Shown here piece by piece: positions 20,934-32,718 of a stretch of 64,000 bases of DNA (its first letter is position 1; each line of letters opens with the position of its first letter). Below the pieces are notes generated by a model. The model worked only from the letters and a program-made list of their open reading frames with translations, was not told where the DNA came from and ran no database searches. Position numbers and translations under genes: made by a program. Source of the stretch: Neoscytalidium dimidiatum (Eukaryota > Ascomycota > Dothideomycetes > Botryosphaeriales > Botryosphaeriaceae); assembly GCA_037367355.1 (NCBI GenBank), contig CM074706.1, forward strand, positions 62,001 through 126,000, read 5' to 3'.

Positions 20934-23900
20934 ATGACTTGTTGATGAAAATGTGTCGGATATTGAATATTATATAGATTAATAATTTCACACGCTTCAG
21001 GGCGGTCTGGACTAATATTCAAAACAGAAAAGCGGATGTTAGGCGGGACAATCACAAGCGATTAACGCATAAGAAATGAAAGGTTCATTTCGGAAGAACG
21101 AAAAAGAAAAACCTAATAGAAAGTATTCCGGAGATACGATGAGTTATGTGGTAGTAAAAGAAACGTGTGGTATTCGGTGGAGCGAGATGGAGTCTGGATA
21201 AGCAACTGCATGACATTTTACCATGGCTGTCACTGCTATTTATGTTCTCCGTTTGCGAAAACACCTGTAATTATTTTTTGCAAGGTCTGACTGTATCAAA
21301 ATACGGTCTTGAGGAGAGATGGGGCCTGCTGCAAAAGGTCGCACACCTTTTCGCGACCGAAGAGTTTTTCTCCGTTTTCCTCTCCACAATCGAAATCCTC
21401 CACCACGCATGTTAAGCACTATCTTCTACTGTCTTTCTCGTTTCGTAGCAATAAAAAAGCCCAATGCTATGCCTCAATGTCCCTACGTTTTCCCTGGTCG
21501 TGGTCATCGTAGTCTCGATGGTGGCTGGAACAGGTTGTGGTTTGGTGTGAAAGGTCATCAGAGTCACAGCACCAGCCCGACTCCTGATACTTGACGCCGA
21601 TCAAGAGATAGAAGAAGCGCGGGCACGCGACAGTCCCTTACCTCTACGTAATGATCCTATCCACAGTGAATGAGACTTATGCAAGGACAAGCGGACCGAA
21701 TGGATTTCCACCTCATGGTGGGGAAGCCCAGGAGTGAACGATCCATGGCTGATCTTAGTGCGATCGGGCCCGGATACGTCAGACATGGAGGTGATCCGTT
21801 GATTGCGCTCTGGCACCTGGCAACGCAGCACCAGCTTCGCGGTCTCATCTGAGTCTTCTCACCTTGCTGCGAGGAGTAAAACGAACGTATCCTAGTTCGT
21901 GAGGTGCTTGTGGCGGGACATGGAAGAAAAAAAAAAAAAAACAACCTGGATCAGTCAATCACCTCACAAGTAGAACTGACGGGCGGAACCTGGACTGCCA
22001 GAGTTTGCGAATCCCGAATCGTCGATTCCGCGGATAGACATACTGATTATTACGTGGACGTGCTTCACTTTGAGCATACACAGAACCCACGCAAGCCGGG
22101 CGATTCACAAGTTCACCGGCGGCGTGAAGAATGCGAGGGAGACCTGCCACAGCACGGAACACGACCTCTTCCGCATCCTTCCCGCTGTTTCCGGGGTCAG
22201 TGCAGACACGCTGTAATGGGACCTGGTTGTAGATTACTTGTTGAGGAAGCTCTGGCACTTTGGCGCGAAGCCATGAAACAGCGGGATACTACTGCGGGGT
22301 AATCTGGACGGAGTTCCTGAGCTTCGGAGCATTGTACAACGAGGTCTGACTGGGCATTGGGGGCGGCATACGAGGCACTGTGGGCCTCTTCAGCTGCGTC
22401 GGGATAAAGACTCGGTTCAAGGAAGCTACGGGTGTGCGGAGTGCTTAGGCAGCCCGCCGGAGGGTTCTAAGTAACGGCAAAGTAGCATGCGTTTTGCGCG
22501 ACATCAAAATTGGTAACCGGCAGAGAAGTTGATATGGAATAGTGGGGGCTAACGGCCTTGTGTGTGCCGACGCTATGTGCAGGAGGCAGTTGGCGAAAGA
22601 GTCGTCGAGGAAAAATTCAGATGACGAAGAGGCTGAGGGCGAGGTCACTTTGAAAGGTGCATTTCGGACGCCATTCAAAACACATTTTTAGGCCACAATG
22701 ATACCCGTAAGGGAACGGCGGATAATCGACTGCCCGTATATCCCATACCGTTTTTCTCTTTCAGCAATTTGAGCGCCGAAAAGACTTCATCCCGCTCTAA
22801 AAATATTTCAATCACAATTTGGCCCAGTGACGTGCTGATGCTTACAGTGTTCGACATCCACGACAGCCGTACAGGTTACTGGCACGTGTTGCCAGCCACT
22901 AATCGCACGATCTGGGATTGACAGGGTTAGCGAGGCCGACCTACGGCTGCCTGGATTTCAAATGCATGTTGGCGTGACGCCTGCGGGACTTTTCATGTTC
23001 TTTAGATAGAACGCTGCGTGTTGAATACCAGCTTTCGTGTGCTGGACGATGGTGGTAGGTCCATGATATCTATGGCGCGGTTGAGAGAAGGTAGCATGAT
23101 GTCTGTACAACCGACTACACGCTGATCAGCACAGCCTGACGGCAGCTTGTCGTTCCGGACGAAAATATGCCGCGGGAGGCCGGCGCCTGCGGGATGCGAA
23201 GGGCAAGCCATAATGTGAGATGTATATCTGAGCTCCGAAACGTGCTTCAAGCTGTCCGACGGCGATAATCGTGTCAGTTTTCGCATGTTCTCAGGGCGCA
23301 ATACCGGATTATACAGGCCGATGGTATCCGCGTGGCTGTCATTACTCGTTCCACGGCCTGACCCTGGAGGCCGACTCGTGGCATGTGAGCACATGGCGCG
23401 CTGGCAGGGCTTGGACAGCGAGCGTTGCGAAAGCCGACCGCGTTCTCGCCATGGCTGTCGGGCGTTTCGAAGTCGAGAAGCGGACCAGCTCCAGCGCATC
23501 TGTTTCCGATCGAGGCTGTGCTTCATGCGACGGGGCAGCTATGGTCTCTGCGGGATCGCGGGCGGGGCGACAAGGTGCGAGCTGGACGAGGACGATCTCC
23601 CGACGCTCGTTTCTCGCTGTGGCACAGTGTGTGGCGAATGCGCGCAAACAAGCCCGGCTGGCTGGCTGAGTGCTGGAACGCGTCAGTGTGACTGTGACTG
23701 TGAGTGATGTGACAGGGCGCGGTGCACGAGTCGGTCGGGGGACTGATCTGACTTCATCTGCACCTCTGCCCCACGCGTGACATCTTCCGCCTCCTGCACC
23801 CTGCCGGCTGCCCCTCCACCCGCAGCTCGTTGCTCGCTGCCCCTTGCGTTGTCGGTCGAGAAAAAAAAAAGGCCTGGAGGTGGTCTCTGCGGCGGCGATG

Positions 23901-23979
23901 GCGGAGGCGATGGCGATGACGATGGCGACAGCGACCGCGACAGCGACAGCGGCAAGAGCAGGTTCTAGGCCCCGCGCCG

Positions 23980-23983
<4 letters not shown>
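20934..23983. other. Long spacer without supported genes
   Basis: About 3 kb. I examined the open frames at 21.2-21.6, 22.0-22.9 and 23.0-23.7 kb. None shows a recognisable domain, and stop codons interrupt them when extended. A minus-strand piece at 22675-22857 has ordinary protein composition and could be a gene remnant. Short A runs occur near 21927 and 23861. Confidence 0.45.

Positions 23984-24019
<36 letters not shown>
23984..24019 (+). repeat. (CT)n microsatellite upstream of the heme-oxygenase-like gene
   Basis: An almost perfect CT dinucleotide run of about 36 bp lies about 480 bp before the ATG at 24497; CT-rich tracts are common in fungal core promoters and leaders. Confidence 0.95.
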
Positions 24020-24025
<6 letters not shown>

Positions 24026-24496
24026 TCACTACGACCGAGGCCCCGACAGCACGAAAACAGCAACCAACCGCCGAAGCCGCGACTTGTCCCACCCCCAACC
24101 CCCCACAACGTCACATATAGCTACTGCGCGCGCCTCTTTTCTCTCCGCCGCGTGCTGCTTCTGCTGTGCCACTGTGCGCTGTTCATTCTGCCCCTGCTCC
24201 GCTACCCGGCCCTGATTTGCTCAACTCCCCAGCCTGAGCCGCGAGACAAATAGGCAGACGACGCCCGGTCAGATGCCGCCTTGAGCGCAATCACGAGCGC
24301 CTTCCTCTCTTTAAGCCCACCTGCCCTGCTTCAAGAGCTCTGCTGCACTCTGCTGCCTTCTCTACCCTCAACTCGCTCTCGACGTGAACAACCCCCAGAG
24401 CTCCAACCCCGAAGCTTCAAAGCAAGGGACCGGTCTTGTACCACAAACCACATTGCTATCGTCTCACTATCTCAGCCCTACCACTCTCCGGTCACC

Positions 24497-25789
24497 ATGG
24501 CGATCGAGAGCCAGCCTGAGCCCGCAACGGCCGCCCGGCCCTCGCTCTCCACCGAGATCAACATCGCAACAAGGTCTGCCTGCCACCCAACACCTCTCAC
24601 CGACCTCAAGCAAGCACACCAACGCTGACCCGCCCCTCACCCTCCCCACAGATCCCTCCACACGAACCTCAACCGCCTCATCACCGCGCGCCTGCCGCTC
24701 GCCCTGCCCCCTCACGCCGCCTCCCCGCGCCTCTACGCCTTCGGCCTCCTCCACTTCGCCCACGTCTACCTGACCTTCGAGTCCGCCTGGCACGACATAA
24801 CGCACCCGCCCTCGCCGCACAACCCGGCCCTCTCCTCCCTCCTCGAAGACCCATGGATCTCCGTCTCCCAGCCGCCCGCCGCCACACCCACCACACCCAC
24901 CACACCCTCCACGCCCTCGTCCACCACAACCGCAACCCCCGCCTCGCCCAGCCCCCCACCAACACCGCCCACCGACCCCGCCCTCCTCGCCTTCCTCACA
25001 ACCCTCCTGCCGCCCGGCCTCCCCCGCAGCAAGCGCCTCCGCCGCGACCTCGCCGCCCTGCTCTCCCTTCGCCCGATGGAGCTGGACGTGCACCTCGCGA
25101 CGGCGGGCTACCCGGGCCCGCGGCTGGCCGCCTACGCGGCGCACATCCGGCGCGCGTGCGCGGCGCGGCCGCACGTGCTGGTCGCGTACGCGTGGGTCAT
25201 GTACATGGCCATCTTCGCGGGCGGGCGGTGGATACGCGCGCAGCTGGCGTCGGCGGGGCCGGCGTTCTGGGAGGGCGGCGAGGGCGGCGAGGCCAAGGCC
25301 GGGCGGAGGGGGGTGGTGTTCGAGCGGCTGGGCGAGAGGGGCCTGAGCTTCTTCGGGTTCGAGGGCGAGCAGGACGGCGAGGACGTAAAGGCGGCGTTCA
25401 AGGCGCGGTTGGAGGAGGCCGAGGGGCTGCTGAGCGCGGAGCAGAGGAGGGAGGTGGTGGAGGAGGCGGGCGCGATTTTCGAGTGGAGCATCGAGTTGGT
25501 GGCGGAGCTGGATGAGCTGCTGGACACGCCGGATGCGCTGGTGCTGCAGCAGCACGGCCGCGGGCGCGGTGCGGCCGAGGGCGGGGAGAAGAAGGTGGCG
25601 GAGAAGGGGGAGGCGAGTGGGGAGCTGCCGCGGCCCGTACCGGCGCCGCGGAAGCGGCCGGATTGGATGTTGCAGGGTGGAAGCATCGCCGGCGCGTTGG
25701 TCGTGCTCGGCGGTGTTTATTGGTGGGCGTCCTGCTTCTTGGGCGTGGCGCTGAGGGAGGGCTGGCACGAGGGGTGGGCGGGTATTTGA
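24497..25789 (+). CDS. Heme-oxygenase-like membrane-anchored protein
   Basis: Two exons: 24497-24573 and 24652-25789, with a 78-bp intron (donor GTCTGC, acceptor CCACAG); 404 residues. The splice restores INIATRSLHTNLNRLI, which matches the start of the heme oxygenase fold; His29 in SLHTNLN is the expected proximal heme ligand. The distal helix region reads AYAWVMYMAIFAGGRW, like the glycine-rich distal helix. A Pro/Thr-rich insertion (about 24885-24985) splits helices and is poorly ordered. Near the C-terminus GSIAGALVVLGGVYWWA is a single transmembrane helix, so tail anchoring to an endomembrane is likely. Known family role: heme cleavage to biliverdin, CO and iron. The fungal long forms are mostly uncharacterised, so activity is not proven. 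Confidence 0.8.
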
Positions 25790-26264
25790 CCTCGTCCTTT
25801 TTCCTTTTGGCTTTTCTCGGCTGCGTCTGTTTCTCATCGAGCTCCCGTGCATCCTGCCTGGGTGCTTGCTAGCACATTTCCCTTCTACCATGTCCTTGGC
25901 GTTAGTGTGATTTGGGCTGCATGGCATACGCTTCACCATCACCGGAAGAGCGATCGAGTCCACGATGGATTGCATGACCGGTTGAGTGAGAGATGGCTTG
26001 GTGGTAATACACGAACACGATACCCCGACTTCTTAGTGCTTTTAGAGGCCTTCGATTGTTTTCTCCTTGATTTCTTGATTAGCTTATAGAATTTTATGCT
26101 CTGTTTTACGTCATGGCAGTCGGTTTCTGCATGTTTGTGAGCTTGTATTGAAGTTGGACGGCTTTTGCAAGGTACGTCCCTTTTACATATTCGCTCCGAG
26201 AGTCGAGGTTTCAAATTCCAAAATTCTGATTGTCAGGCCCGACAGAGGAGCAACTTACTAGCTT
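25790..26264. other. Convergent 3' spacer, nothing recognised
   Basis: About 475 bp between the 3' ends of two convergent genes. No gene seen. Confidence 0.5.
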
Positions 26265-27824
26265 TCACGGTATCTTAATGACGATCTTACCGAAGTGCTG
26301 CTGTGTCTCCATGTACTCGAAAGCCTCCCTCGTCTTCTCAAACTCGAAGACGCGCTCGTCAATCGCAGGCTTGATGCCGTGCGCCTCAATCGCCCTGTTC
26401 ATCTCCTCGTACTGCGACCGCGGACCCACGAAGCTCACGCGCACGATGCAGAACCGGAAGAACATGTCCATCAGCTTGGGCTGCTCGTCACTCAGCCCGC
26501 CGCGGAAGCCCACCAGCGAGACGATACCGCCCCACTTGATCGCCTCGAGGGACTGGCCGGCGTTCGTCAGTGAAAGGAAAACGGAATGCAGGATGGTAAC
26601 GGGGGGGGGGGGGATTGAGGGTATGCTTACTTGCTCCACCGTGGACGGGCCGCCGACCTCGACGATCAGATCGACGCCCTCCTTGCCGGGAGTCAGTTCC
26701 TTCGCCTTCTCACCCCAGTTCGGAACCTCCTTGTAGTTGATGACGTGGTCGGCGCCGAGCTCGCGCAGCCGCTGCGCCTTCTTTTCGGAAGACGTCGTCG
26801 CGATCACCTTCGCGCCGGCAGCCTTGGCGAACTATGGTGGGATGTCAGTAAGTTTGCCTTCTTTTACACTGAGCAGGGGAAAAGGCCCAAAGAAGAAAGA
26901 AAGAAGTCACAGCGAAAAAGAAGGAGAAAGAGGAAGCAAGACAAAAGGCACAGGAGGAAGGATAAATGAGCAAAAACCAGAAACCTCAAAAGCCACACAT
27001 ACCCGCACCGCAAACACGCTCACCCCCCCGCTCCCCTGCGTCAACACCCACTGGCCCGGCTTGAGCGGCCTGCCCTCGAGCCCGTACAGCGCATCCCACG
27101 CCGTCAGCGCGGCGCACGCCAGCGTGCTGCCCTCGGCCAAGTCCAGGCCCGCGGGCAGGCGGATCAGGTACGCCTCCGGGAAGACGCCGTACTCGGCCAG
27201 GCAGCCGTCCATGGCGGCGCCCAGCACGCGGTCGATGTGGTGCGGGCGCACGTGGCCGAACTGGTGGTCGCCGTTCATGACGGTCGCGACGGCGTCGCCG
27301 GGCCTGAGCGACGACGGCAGGACCCGCGCGCCCACGGCGACGACGACGCCGCTGCCGTCGGACCCGGGCACGATGCTGCCCGCGGGGCCGATCGCCCACG
27401 GGTAGCCGCCGCGCGCGACGACGAGGTCGCGGTAGTTGAGGGAGGCGGCGGACACTGTGTTTTTTTTTTTTTTAATTTATTTATACATATATTTCTTTGC
27501 CAGATTCGTATGTGTGTGTGTGTGTGTTTTTGGACATGAATCAGCAGGGGAACCGCTCTGCTGGGATGGGAGCCCGTGGGAAGGGATCGGTCGTGTAAGG
27601 GGGTTGGGTGTTTCGCCGAACGGGGAAAGAAAAAAAAAATAAAGCTTACGCTTGACAAGGACGTCGTTGGGGCCGAGCTCTGGGATGGGCGCTTCTTCGA
27701 GCTCGAGGCCGGCCGGCCCGTCGAAGCTGCGGACGACCCAGCGTTTCGTGGTGGTGGGGATGGTGTAGCTGGCGGCGGGAGTGGCGCCGCTGCCGTTGGC
27801 GGCGGTCGACGGATTCGCGGACAT
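26265..27824 (-). CDS. Zinc-type alcohol dehydrogenase-like MDR oxidoreductase
   Basis: Four exons: 27650-27824, 27003-27454, 26631-26831 and 26265-26552; 371 residues. It belongs to the medium-chain dehydrogenase/reductase superfamily. The N-terminal GroES-like domain contains LNYRDLVVARGGYP and the glycine-rich GSDGSGVVVAVG. The Rossmann domain begins QWVLTQGSGGVSVFAVRFAKAAGAKVIAT, with the GxGGVS dinucleotide motif spanning the exon 2/3 junction, and continues with LGADHVINYKEVPNW. I do not see the cysteine cluster of structural zinc or the usual catalytic Cys/His pair, so it is more like the quinone-reductase/YogA-type zinc-independent MDRs. It probably uses NADPH to reduce a quinone or enone in the cytosol. 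Introns contain a T run, a TG repeat and a G run. Confidence 0.9.
27507..27527 (+). repeat. (TG)n microsatellite inside intron 1 of the MDR gene
   Basis: About ten TG units within the 195-bp first intron, next to a T run that ends at the acceptor site. Confidence 0.85.
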
Positions 27825-28853
27825 GGTCGGCTTGTTTTCTGCGTCTGCGCAGGGGTGGGAATGTGTGCGGGTTGGGCTTGACGATTTCTTCTTCACTTCG
27901 TCAGGACACAGCCGTATATGCCTGAGGACTGAGGTTCGTGGAGGAGTAGCCGCTTGGTGGCCTGACGTGTCTTTCCCGACTCTTCGGATTTGCTGGCTAT
28001 TCCGATGCCGCGGGGAGGGAGGGGAAAGCGTATCTGTGCACGCTTCCCGGCCCGCCTTTTTTGACGTCACGGGACAGCGAGTCAGTTGCGGCACAGACTT
28101 GTGATAAGGAACTATCATTACTACTTGAGGAGAATGACATCCTCAAAGGATCACCCGCGTGCAAAGTGTGTCCTGAGACGCTGGGCGTTGAAGTATCTAT
28201 CCACATGCAGAAATTATCAATACTGATGTACTGTACATCTATTTGTGAGCAGGCCAATGTTGGTCATGAGTTCACAGGTATGGCGGGGTTTTCCCCCCAC
28301 TCTTTTGAATCGTAATGCTTTAACGTTTTACGCTATTAACTATGATTTATGTTGCAGCTTCGTGGCATAATCTGATCTGATAGAGATTGGACGCACTGAC
28401 TGGCAAAAGACTTCATTGTTAACTCCGCAACAAGAGACTTACAGCAGCGGTCCTGACTTTATCAGGCCACTGAAGCAGTCATACCGAGGTAAATATCTAT
28501 CAATACTAGCAACTTTCACGCGCGGACCGTTGCATCAACTCCATACATAATCTTGCCTACTGCTATTTGGAGTGTTTTCCTTCTCTTTCTTTTTTTTTTT
28601 TCCTTTCACTAGCCGTCCCGAAGCTATGTATAGCACCGAGCCAATAAATCAAAGGCATGGATTTCTTCCAGTTTTGTAGTTAAATGAAAATAAGCAATAT
28701 AGAAATGATGCAGTATTTCAATACGGCATGTAGAGGATACGGTGAAGTACAAGTGATTCCTTACACCTGTTCGTTGCTGTGAGGATCGTAGGGTAGATAG
28801 GGAGTCGACAGAGGAACGAAAGTGCTCAGATTGATGAACAGACAATTCGATAG
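27825..28853. other. Spacer upstream of the MDR gene
   Basis: About 1 kb containing the MDR promoter and AT-rich sequence with a T run at about 28590-28600. No gene seen. Confidence 0.5.
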
Positions 28854-28946
28854 AGAGGAGGTTTCGGTGGCCCCGCCCTCGTCGAGGTTTTACCCTCGGG
28901 GGCGGCCCACCAGGGTTTCGCCGGCAATACGCCGGTGGCCTCCTCT
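28854..28946. other. Predicted GC-rich three-way-junction RNA/DNA structure
   Basis: A closed fold is visible by eye. The outer stem AGAGGAGG (28854-28861) pairs perfectly with CCTCCTCT (28939-28946). Inside, arm one pairs GGTGG (28866-28870) with CCACC (28907-28911), CCGCCC (28873-28878) with GGGCGG (28900-28905) and CGAGG (28883-28887) with CCTCG (28894-28898). Arm two pairs 28919-28925 with 28931-28937 around an AATAC loop. The block is far richer in GC than its flanks. I do not recognise a known RNA family (not 5S rRNA, not a tRNA, no hammerhead core). It may be a structured RNA or the end of a dispersed element; the strand is undetermined. Confidence 0.5.
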
Positions 28947-30881
28947 TGACGACAGTCTGTGAACTACCTATCTATCTATAATCTGGCGTTTGACAGTTGC
29001 TGAGAAAGTGATGGGAAATATCATGAACAGAGGCCCTATCGGCCCACCATTTATCTCCTCTATCAGATATCAGCTGTATAGCAAGCCGGTCAACAGCGCC
29101 ATTCTCTACATCTTTGTAAGTGGATGTGATTGATCCGAGAACGCCGGGTGAGGTCATTTACCTGCGAGCTTTATCTGTCCCGGATCTGGGTCCGAAGAGT
29201 TAATACTGTACGGGGATTATCACAAGAATGTGCCAGAGCTAACCCTCACCCTCAGAAATACAAGCAAGCGAGTGAGATATGTAAGAATAGCATATCGCTA
29301 TCAAATTGGAAGTCTCCTACCTGTAGAGCTCTCTTACGTTGTTGGAAGACTCGGCTAAGCGGAAGAAACCGTGTTCTGCACGATTATCATGTGAACTCCT
29401 CTTTAGCAATGTCACGTATCCCGACAAATGGCATACTCCCCAGGACCCGATTAATCAGTCTCGGCCCTGCGTATGCCTTAGTGATGGGCCTCCTCATTAT
29501 AGCAGCATGTTCTTACCGATTCTATCTCTCAAAGTTTACTCGTTGGCCATACCAAAACACTGACTCCTGACTGATCCCAATCAAATCTGCGAACTCTGTC
29601 AAAAGCTGCGGCCATATCCTCCGAGACATGTCCACGATGGCAGAAACGGAGTGGTGAGATTGAAGAAGGAGTATCGGCAAGCAAGCAAGAGGACGGTAGC
29701 AGTGACAAATAAGATGACGATGAGAATGGAGGCTCAGAGGTTAAGCACAGCTGGCATGAGTACAGAGTCGAGCCTCATTACAGAACTATGGAGACTTTGC
29801 GAAAATCTCAGGAATTATGTCTCCTCTGTCGCCTGATCTATTGTAGGATTGACTTTTCGGGGTTGGGTTTCTTCGTCGGTCAAGAGATGATCTTTTCGAA
29901 GGCGGCTGTTTTATGGGAGTGAAGCGTGCTTCTCCTTATCACGCAACTCTGTTAACTCCCCATATTTCCATGGAACAAGTTGAAGAAAGTGTATGGGAGG
30001 CGTGATACAACGATGGTTCCATACCCATCCAAAGACGCCCAAAATGGCTGTGGGACCATTCCGTCATGCAATTTCCTCATCTTTATCTGATATCATATCT
30101 TGCAATTGCACATAAAGATGAAATTAAGGATCCTTCTTAGCGTAGGAAATTATGGGTATCTCGATTGACTGCTCGGGCGATGACCCTTTGACCTCGACCC
30201 TCCACTGGGTGTCACTTACGGTTCAAGCTCAGGTGCAGCATTTAGCCATTGAGCATAGAGCAGCCGGCCGTACAGTCACTATCTTTGAGAACAAACACTC
30301 AGATATTCCGCAAGCTTTTGTTGCTTTAGTCGATGGCACAGGCATCCGCGTTGACAGTGATTACTCTCCTCCTGGCTCCCAACATGAGGGCATTTCAGGG
30401 CTGGCATAACTCGACTGGCCGATCAGGAAAGACTTAAAGACAGCATGCTCTGTGCAAATTCGCTGTATTTGAAGAACGTGAGAAGAACAGAAACATTCAT
30501 TCCTTCTTGCTGGACAGGTCAAAGAAGCTGGAAAATTGCAAGAATACCGAAGGTCAGGAGTCCGGCATGTTTCTCCCAAACTGGGGCTCCTTGAGGGTGC
30601 ACAGCACCAGGATCTAGTCCTCACCTAGGCTCCACATGCCCAAGCTGACAAATACGGATAATAGGCAAGGGGTTCCTCCAAAATGTGAAGGAAAGTATGC
30701 TAAGGACTTATTTTTCTAAGTAAACTGCACACTGAGGCAACGAGATGCAAACCATTCCGTACAGACGTCGTAGTCAATCCCGCGCTATCCTGAATTTAAG
30801 ACCAGCGTTCTCATCACTTCTAGAGCTTCCAGTCCTCCTTACCGCTTCCGCTCTATTGAACAGATTTTCCCCATTGCCCCT
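28947..30881. other. Spacer without supported genes
   Basis: About 1.9 kb before the 3' end of the decarboxylase gene. Open frames near 29130-29570 and 30152-30409 have no recognisable domain and stops in their extensions. They may be old remnants. Confidence 0.45.
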
Positions 30882-32048
30882 TCAAACATCCAGATTCAAT
30901 ATCCTAGCCGCATTTCCGCCCAAAACCGCCTCCGCAGCCTCCTCATCACCATCAAAAGCCTCTTTGATAGCCGCGTAATTTGTCTTGACGCTCAGCCACT
31001 CTGTCTCCTCCCCATCCAACGGCGGGAAAAAGGGATGATCAGTTCCTGCCCGCCGTATTAGTATGACGACTCGGAAACAAAAAGGCAATAAATGAAGCGA
31101 CAACAGGAGTCACCCACCAAACATGATCCGGTCCTTCCCGCTCGCCTCGACCGCCGCCTTCAATCCGACCTCGGAGTACACGACCGCATCCAGGTACACG
31201 TTCTTCCTCAGCACGTCCCACACGCTGCGCATCTTCTCGGCCCTCCCCTCCTTCTTCAGATGGGCGTCGTGGGCGATGCAGCTCTCGATCCTGCCCGCCA
31301 GGAAGGGCAGGGTCCCGCCCGAATGGGCGACCAGCACGCGCAGGGCGGGCCAGCGCTCCCACACGCCGGCCAGCAGCATGCGCGCGACGGCGATGGTGGT
31401 CTCGACGGGGAAGCCGACGGCGAGCGGCAGCACGTGGCCGTAGGCGCCGGCGCGCGGGCCGTAGGCGTCGGCGGGCAGGCCGTAGTGCGGGTGCAGGAAG
31501 ACGAGCAGGCCGCGCTCCTGCAGCGCGGCCCAGACGGGGTCGAGGGCCGGGTCGTCGAGCCCGGCGCGCCGCAGGCCGCCGGTGCCCATGATGACGCCGC
31601 GGCAGAGCGGGAGCGAGGCGAGGCGCGCGGCCTCGGCGCGGACGGCCTCGGCGGGGCCGGACAGCGGGAGCGTCGCGAAGAAGTAGAGGCGCCTGGGGTG
31701 CTGCGCGCAGAGGGACTGGAGCTCGTCGTTCAGGGCGGCGGCGGCGGCGGCGGCGTCGGCCGCGGGCAGGAAGTCGAGCCACGGGTTGGCGAGGGAGATG
31801 ACCGAGGCGGAGATGGAGTGCGCGTCCATGAAGGCGATCTTCTGGGCGATGTCGTGGTATTCGGGGCCGATGGGCCGGCCGCGCGAGGTGCTGGGCGTTG
31901 AGGGCGAGTCTTCGCCCGGGAGGATGATGAGGCGCGTGGAGTCTGGGGCGTCCGGGAAGTTGCGGATGTAGGGGACGGTGGTACGAGCACGGAGGAGGGA
32001 CATGTAGGAGGGAGGGTAGACATGGGTGTGGACGTCGATGGTCGGCAT
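30882..32048 (-). CDS. Iso-orotate (uracil-5-carboxylate) decarboxylase, amidohydrolase superfamily
   Basis: Two exons: 31118-32048 and 30882-31045 (72-bp intron, donor GTGGGT); 364 residues. The amidohydrolase-2 metal motif is at the start: His7 and His9 in DVHTHVYPP. Further family landmarks are SVISLANPWLDF, LVFLHPHYGLP, AHSGGTLPFLAGRIESC and, across the splice, MFGTDHPFFPP with the metal-ligand Asp. This order and wording agree with my recollection of characterised fungal iso-orotate decarboxylases, which turn iso-orotate into uracil plus CO2 in the thymine salvage pathway. Its divergent neighbour is a thymine 7-hydroxylase homologue, which produces iso-orotate, so the pairing strongly supports the assignment over a generic ACMSD-like decarboxylase. 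Cytosolic, zinc-dependent. Confidence 0.9.
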
Positions 32049-32718
32049 GGTGGTGGTAGTTGGTGGAGGAGACGGTAGGAGGGGCGGCTGGTGAAGGTGA
32101 GGTGTTGACTACAGCTGCTCTCGCTATCTGCAGTCTTCTTTGTCGATGTCCTCACGGTAGAGAGGGTCAGGGAGAGATGTTGAGGTGCTGGCGTTGAAGA
32201 CAGAGGAACTGACGGTAGCCAGCGGTCGATCGGGTGACTTGTATAGGAAGGTCGACTATGGTCGGGCCAAGCCGCAGCCTTTTCCACAACCGGCACAGAA
32301 AACAGTGAGCCGCGACAGGCATGTGGCCGACGGCGCGGACCCTCTGGAACTGTCTGGTCCAGGGCTTGGTCTTGGTCTTGGTCTTGGTCTTGGTGTTGGT
32401 GTACCTGCATGGCCTGCCCCTCCTGGCTCTGATAAGCCCCGCACCTTATCGCAATGCGGAGCTACCGCGGCGGTCGCCGATGAAGCTCACCTTTATCATT
32501 TCGCACACTTGGTGTGACTTCCGATGCGGCGCATCAGTCTCCTGATACGACCGCAGCTGCGCCGCCGTCCTCAGTCGTCAGGCGGCGCTTCTATCAGCCC
32601 AACCCGCCCATATAGTCTGCTATGTGCCGCTGCCGGCCATTTCACCTCTCCACAGCACCGCAAGAACCCCAATCACTCGACCACGACTCGGTTCTTCCCC
32701 GCAAGAAACGCGTCCACC
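32049..32718. promoter_or_regulatory. Shared promoter of the thymine-salvage pair with GATA-factor sites
   Basis: The 670-bp divergent spacer contains HGATAR-type motifs: TGATAA at 32430-32435, CTTATC at 32445-32450 and TTTATCA at about 32492-32498, three within 70 bp, plus a GATAG-type site near 32125. AreA/NIT2 GATA factors bind such sites and activate nitrogen-scavenging genes. A GGTCTT hexamer repeat lies just upstream at 32368-32400. Regulation by nitrogen status is inferred. Confidence 0.5.
32368..32400 (+). repeat. GGTCTT hexanucleotide tandem repeat
   Basis: Four perfect GGTCTT units followed by a GGTGTT variant and a partial unit, in the divergent promoter of the thymine-salvage pair. 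Confidence 0.9.

Noticed and set aside
23002..23700. Overlapping frames on both strands, possible gene at about 23 kb
   Set aside because: No motif, no consistent splice solution and similar openness in several frames; treated as spacer.
24467..25975. 502-codon minus-strand frame over the heme-oxygenase-like gene
   Set aside because: Antisense, low-complexity Gly/Arg/Val-rich translation; the plus strand has family motifs and a consistent intron.
28854..28946. Interpretation of the folded block as 5S rRNA, tRNA or hammerhead ribozyme
   Set aside because: Length and sequence do not match 5S rRNA, no T-loop or anticodon arm, and no CUGANGA core on either strand.
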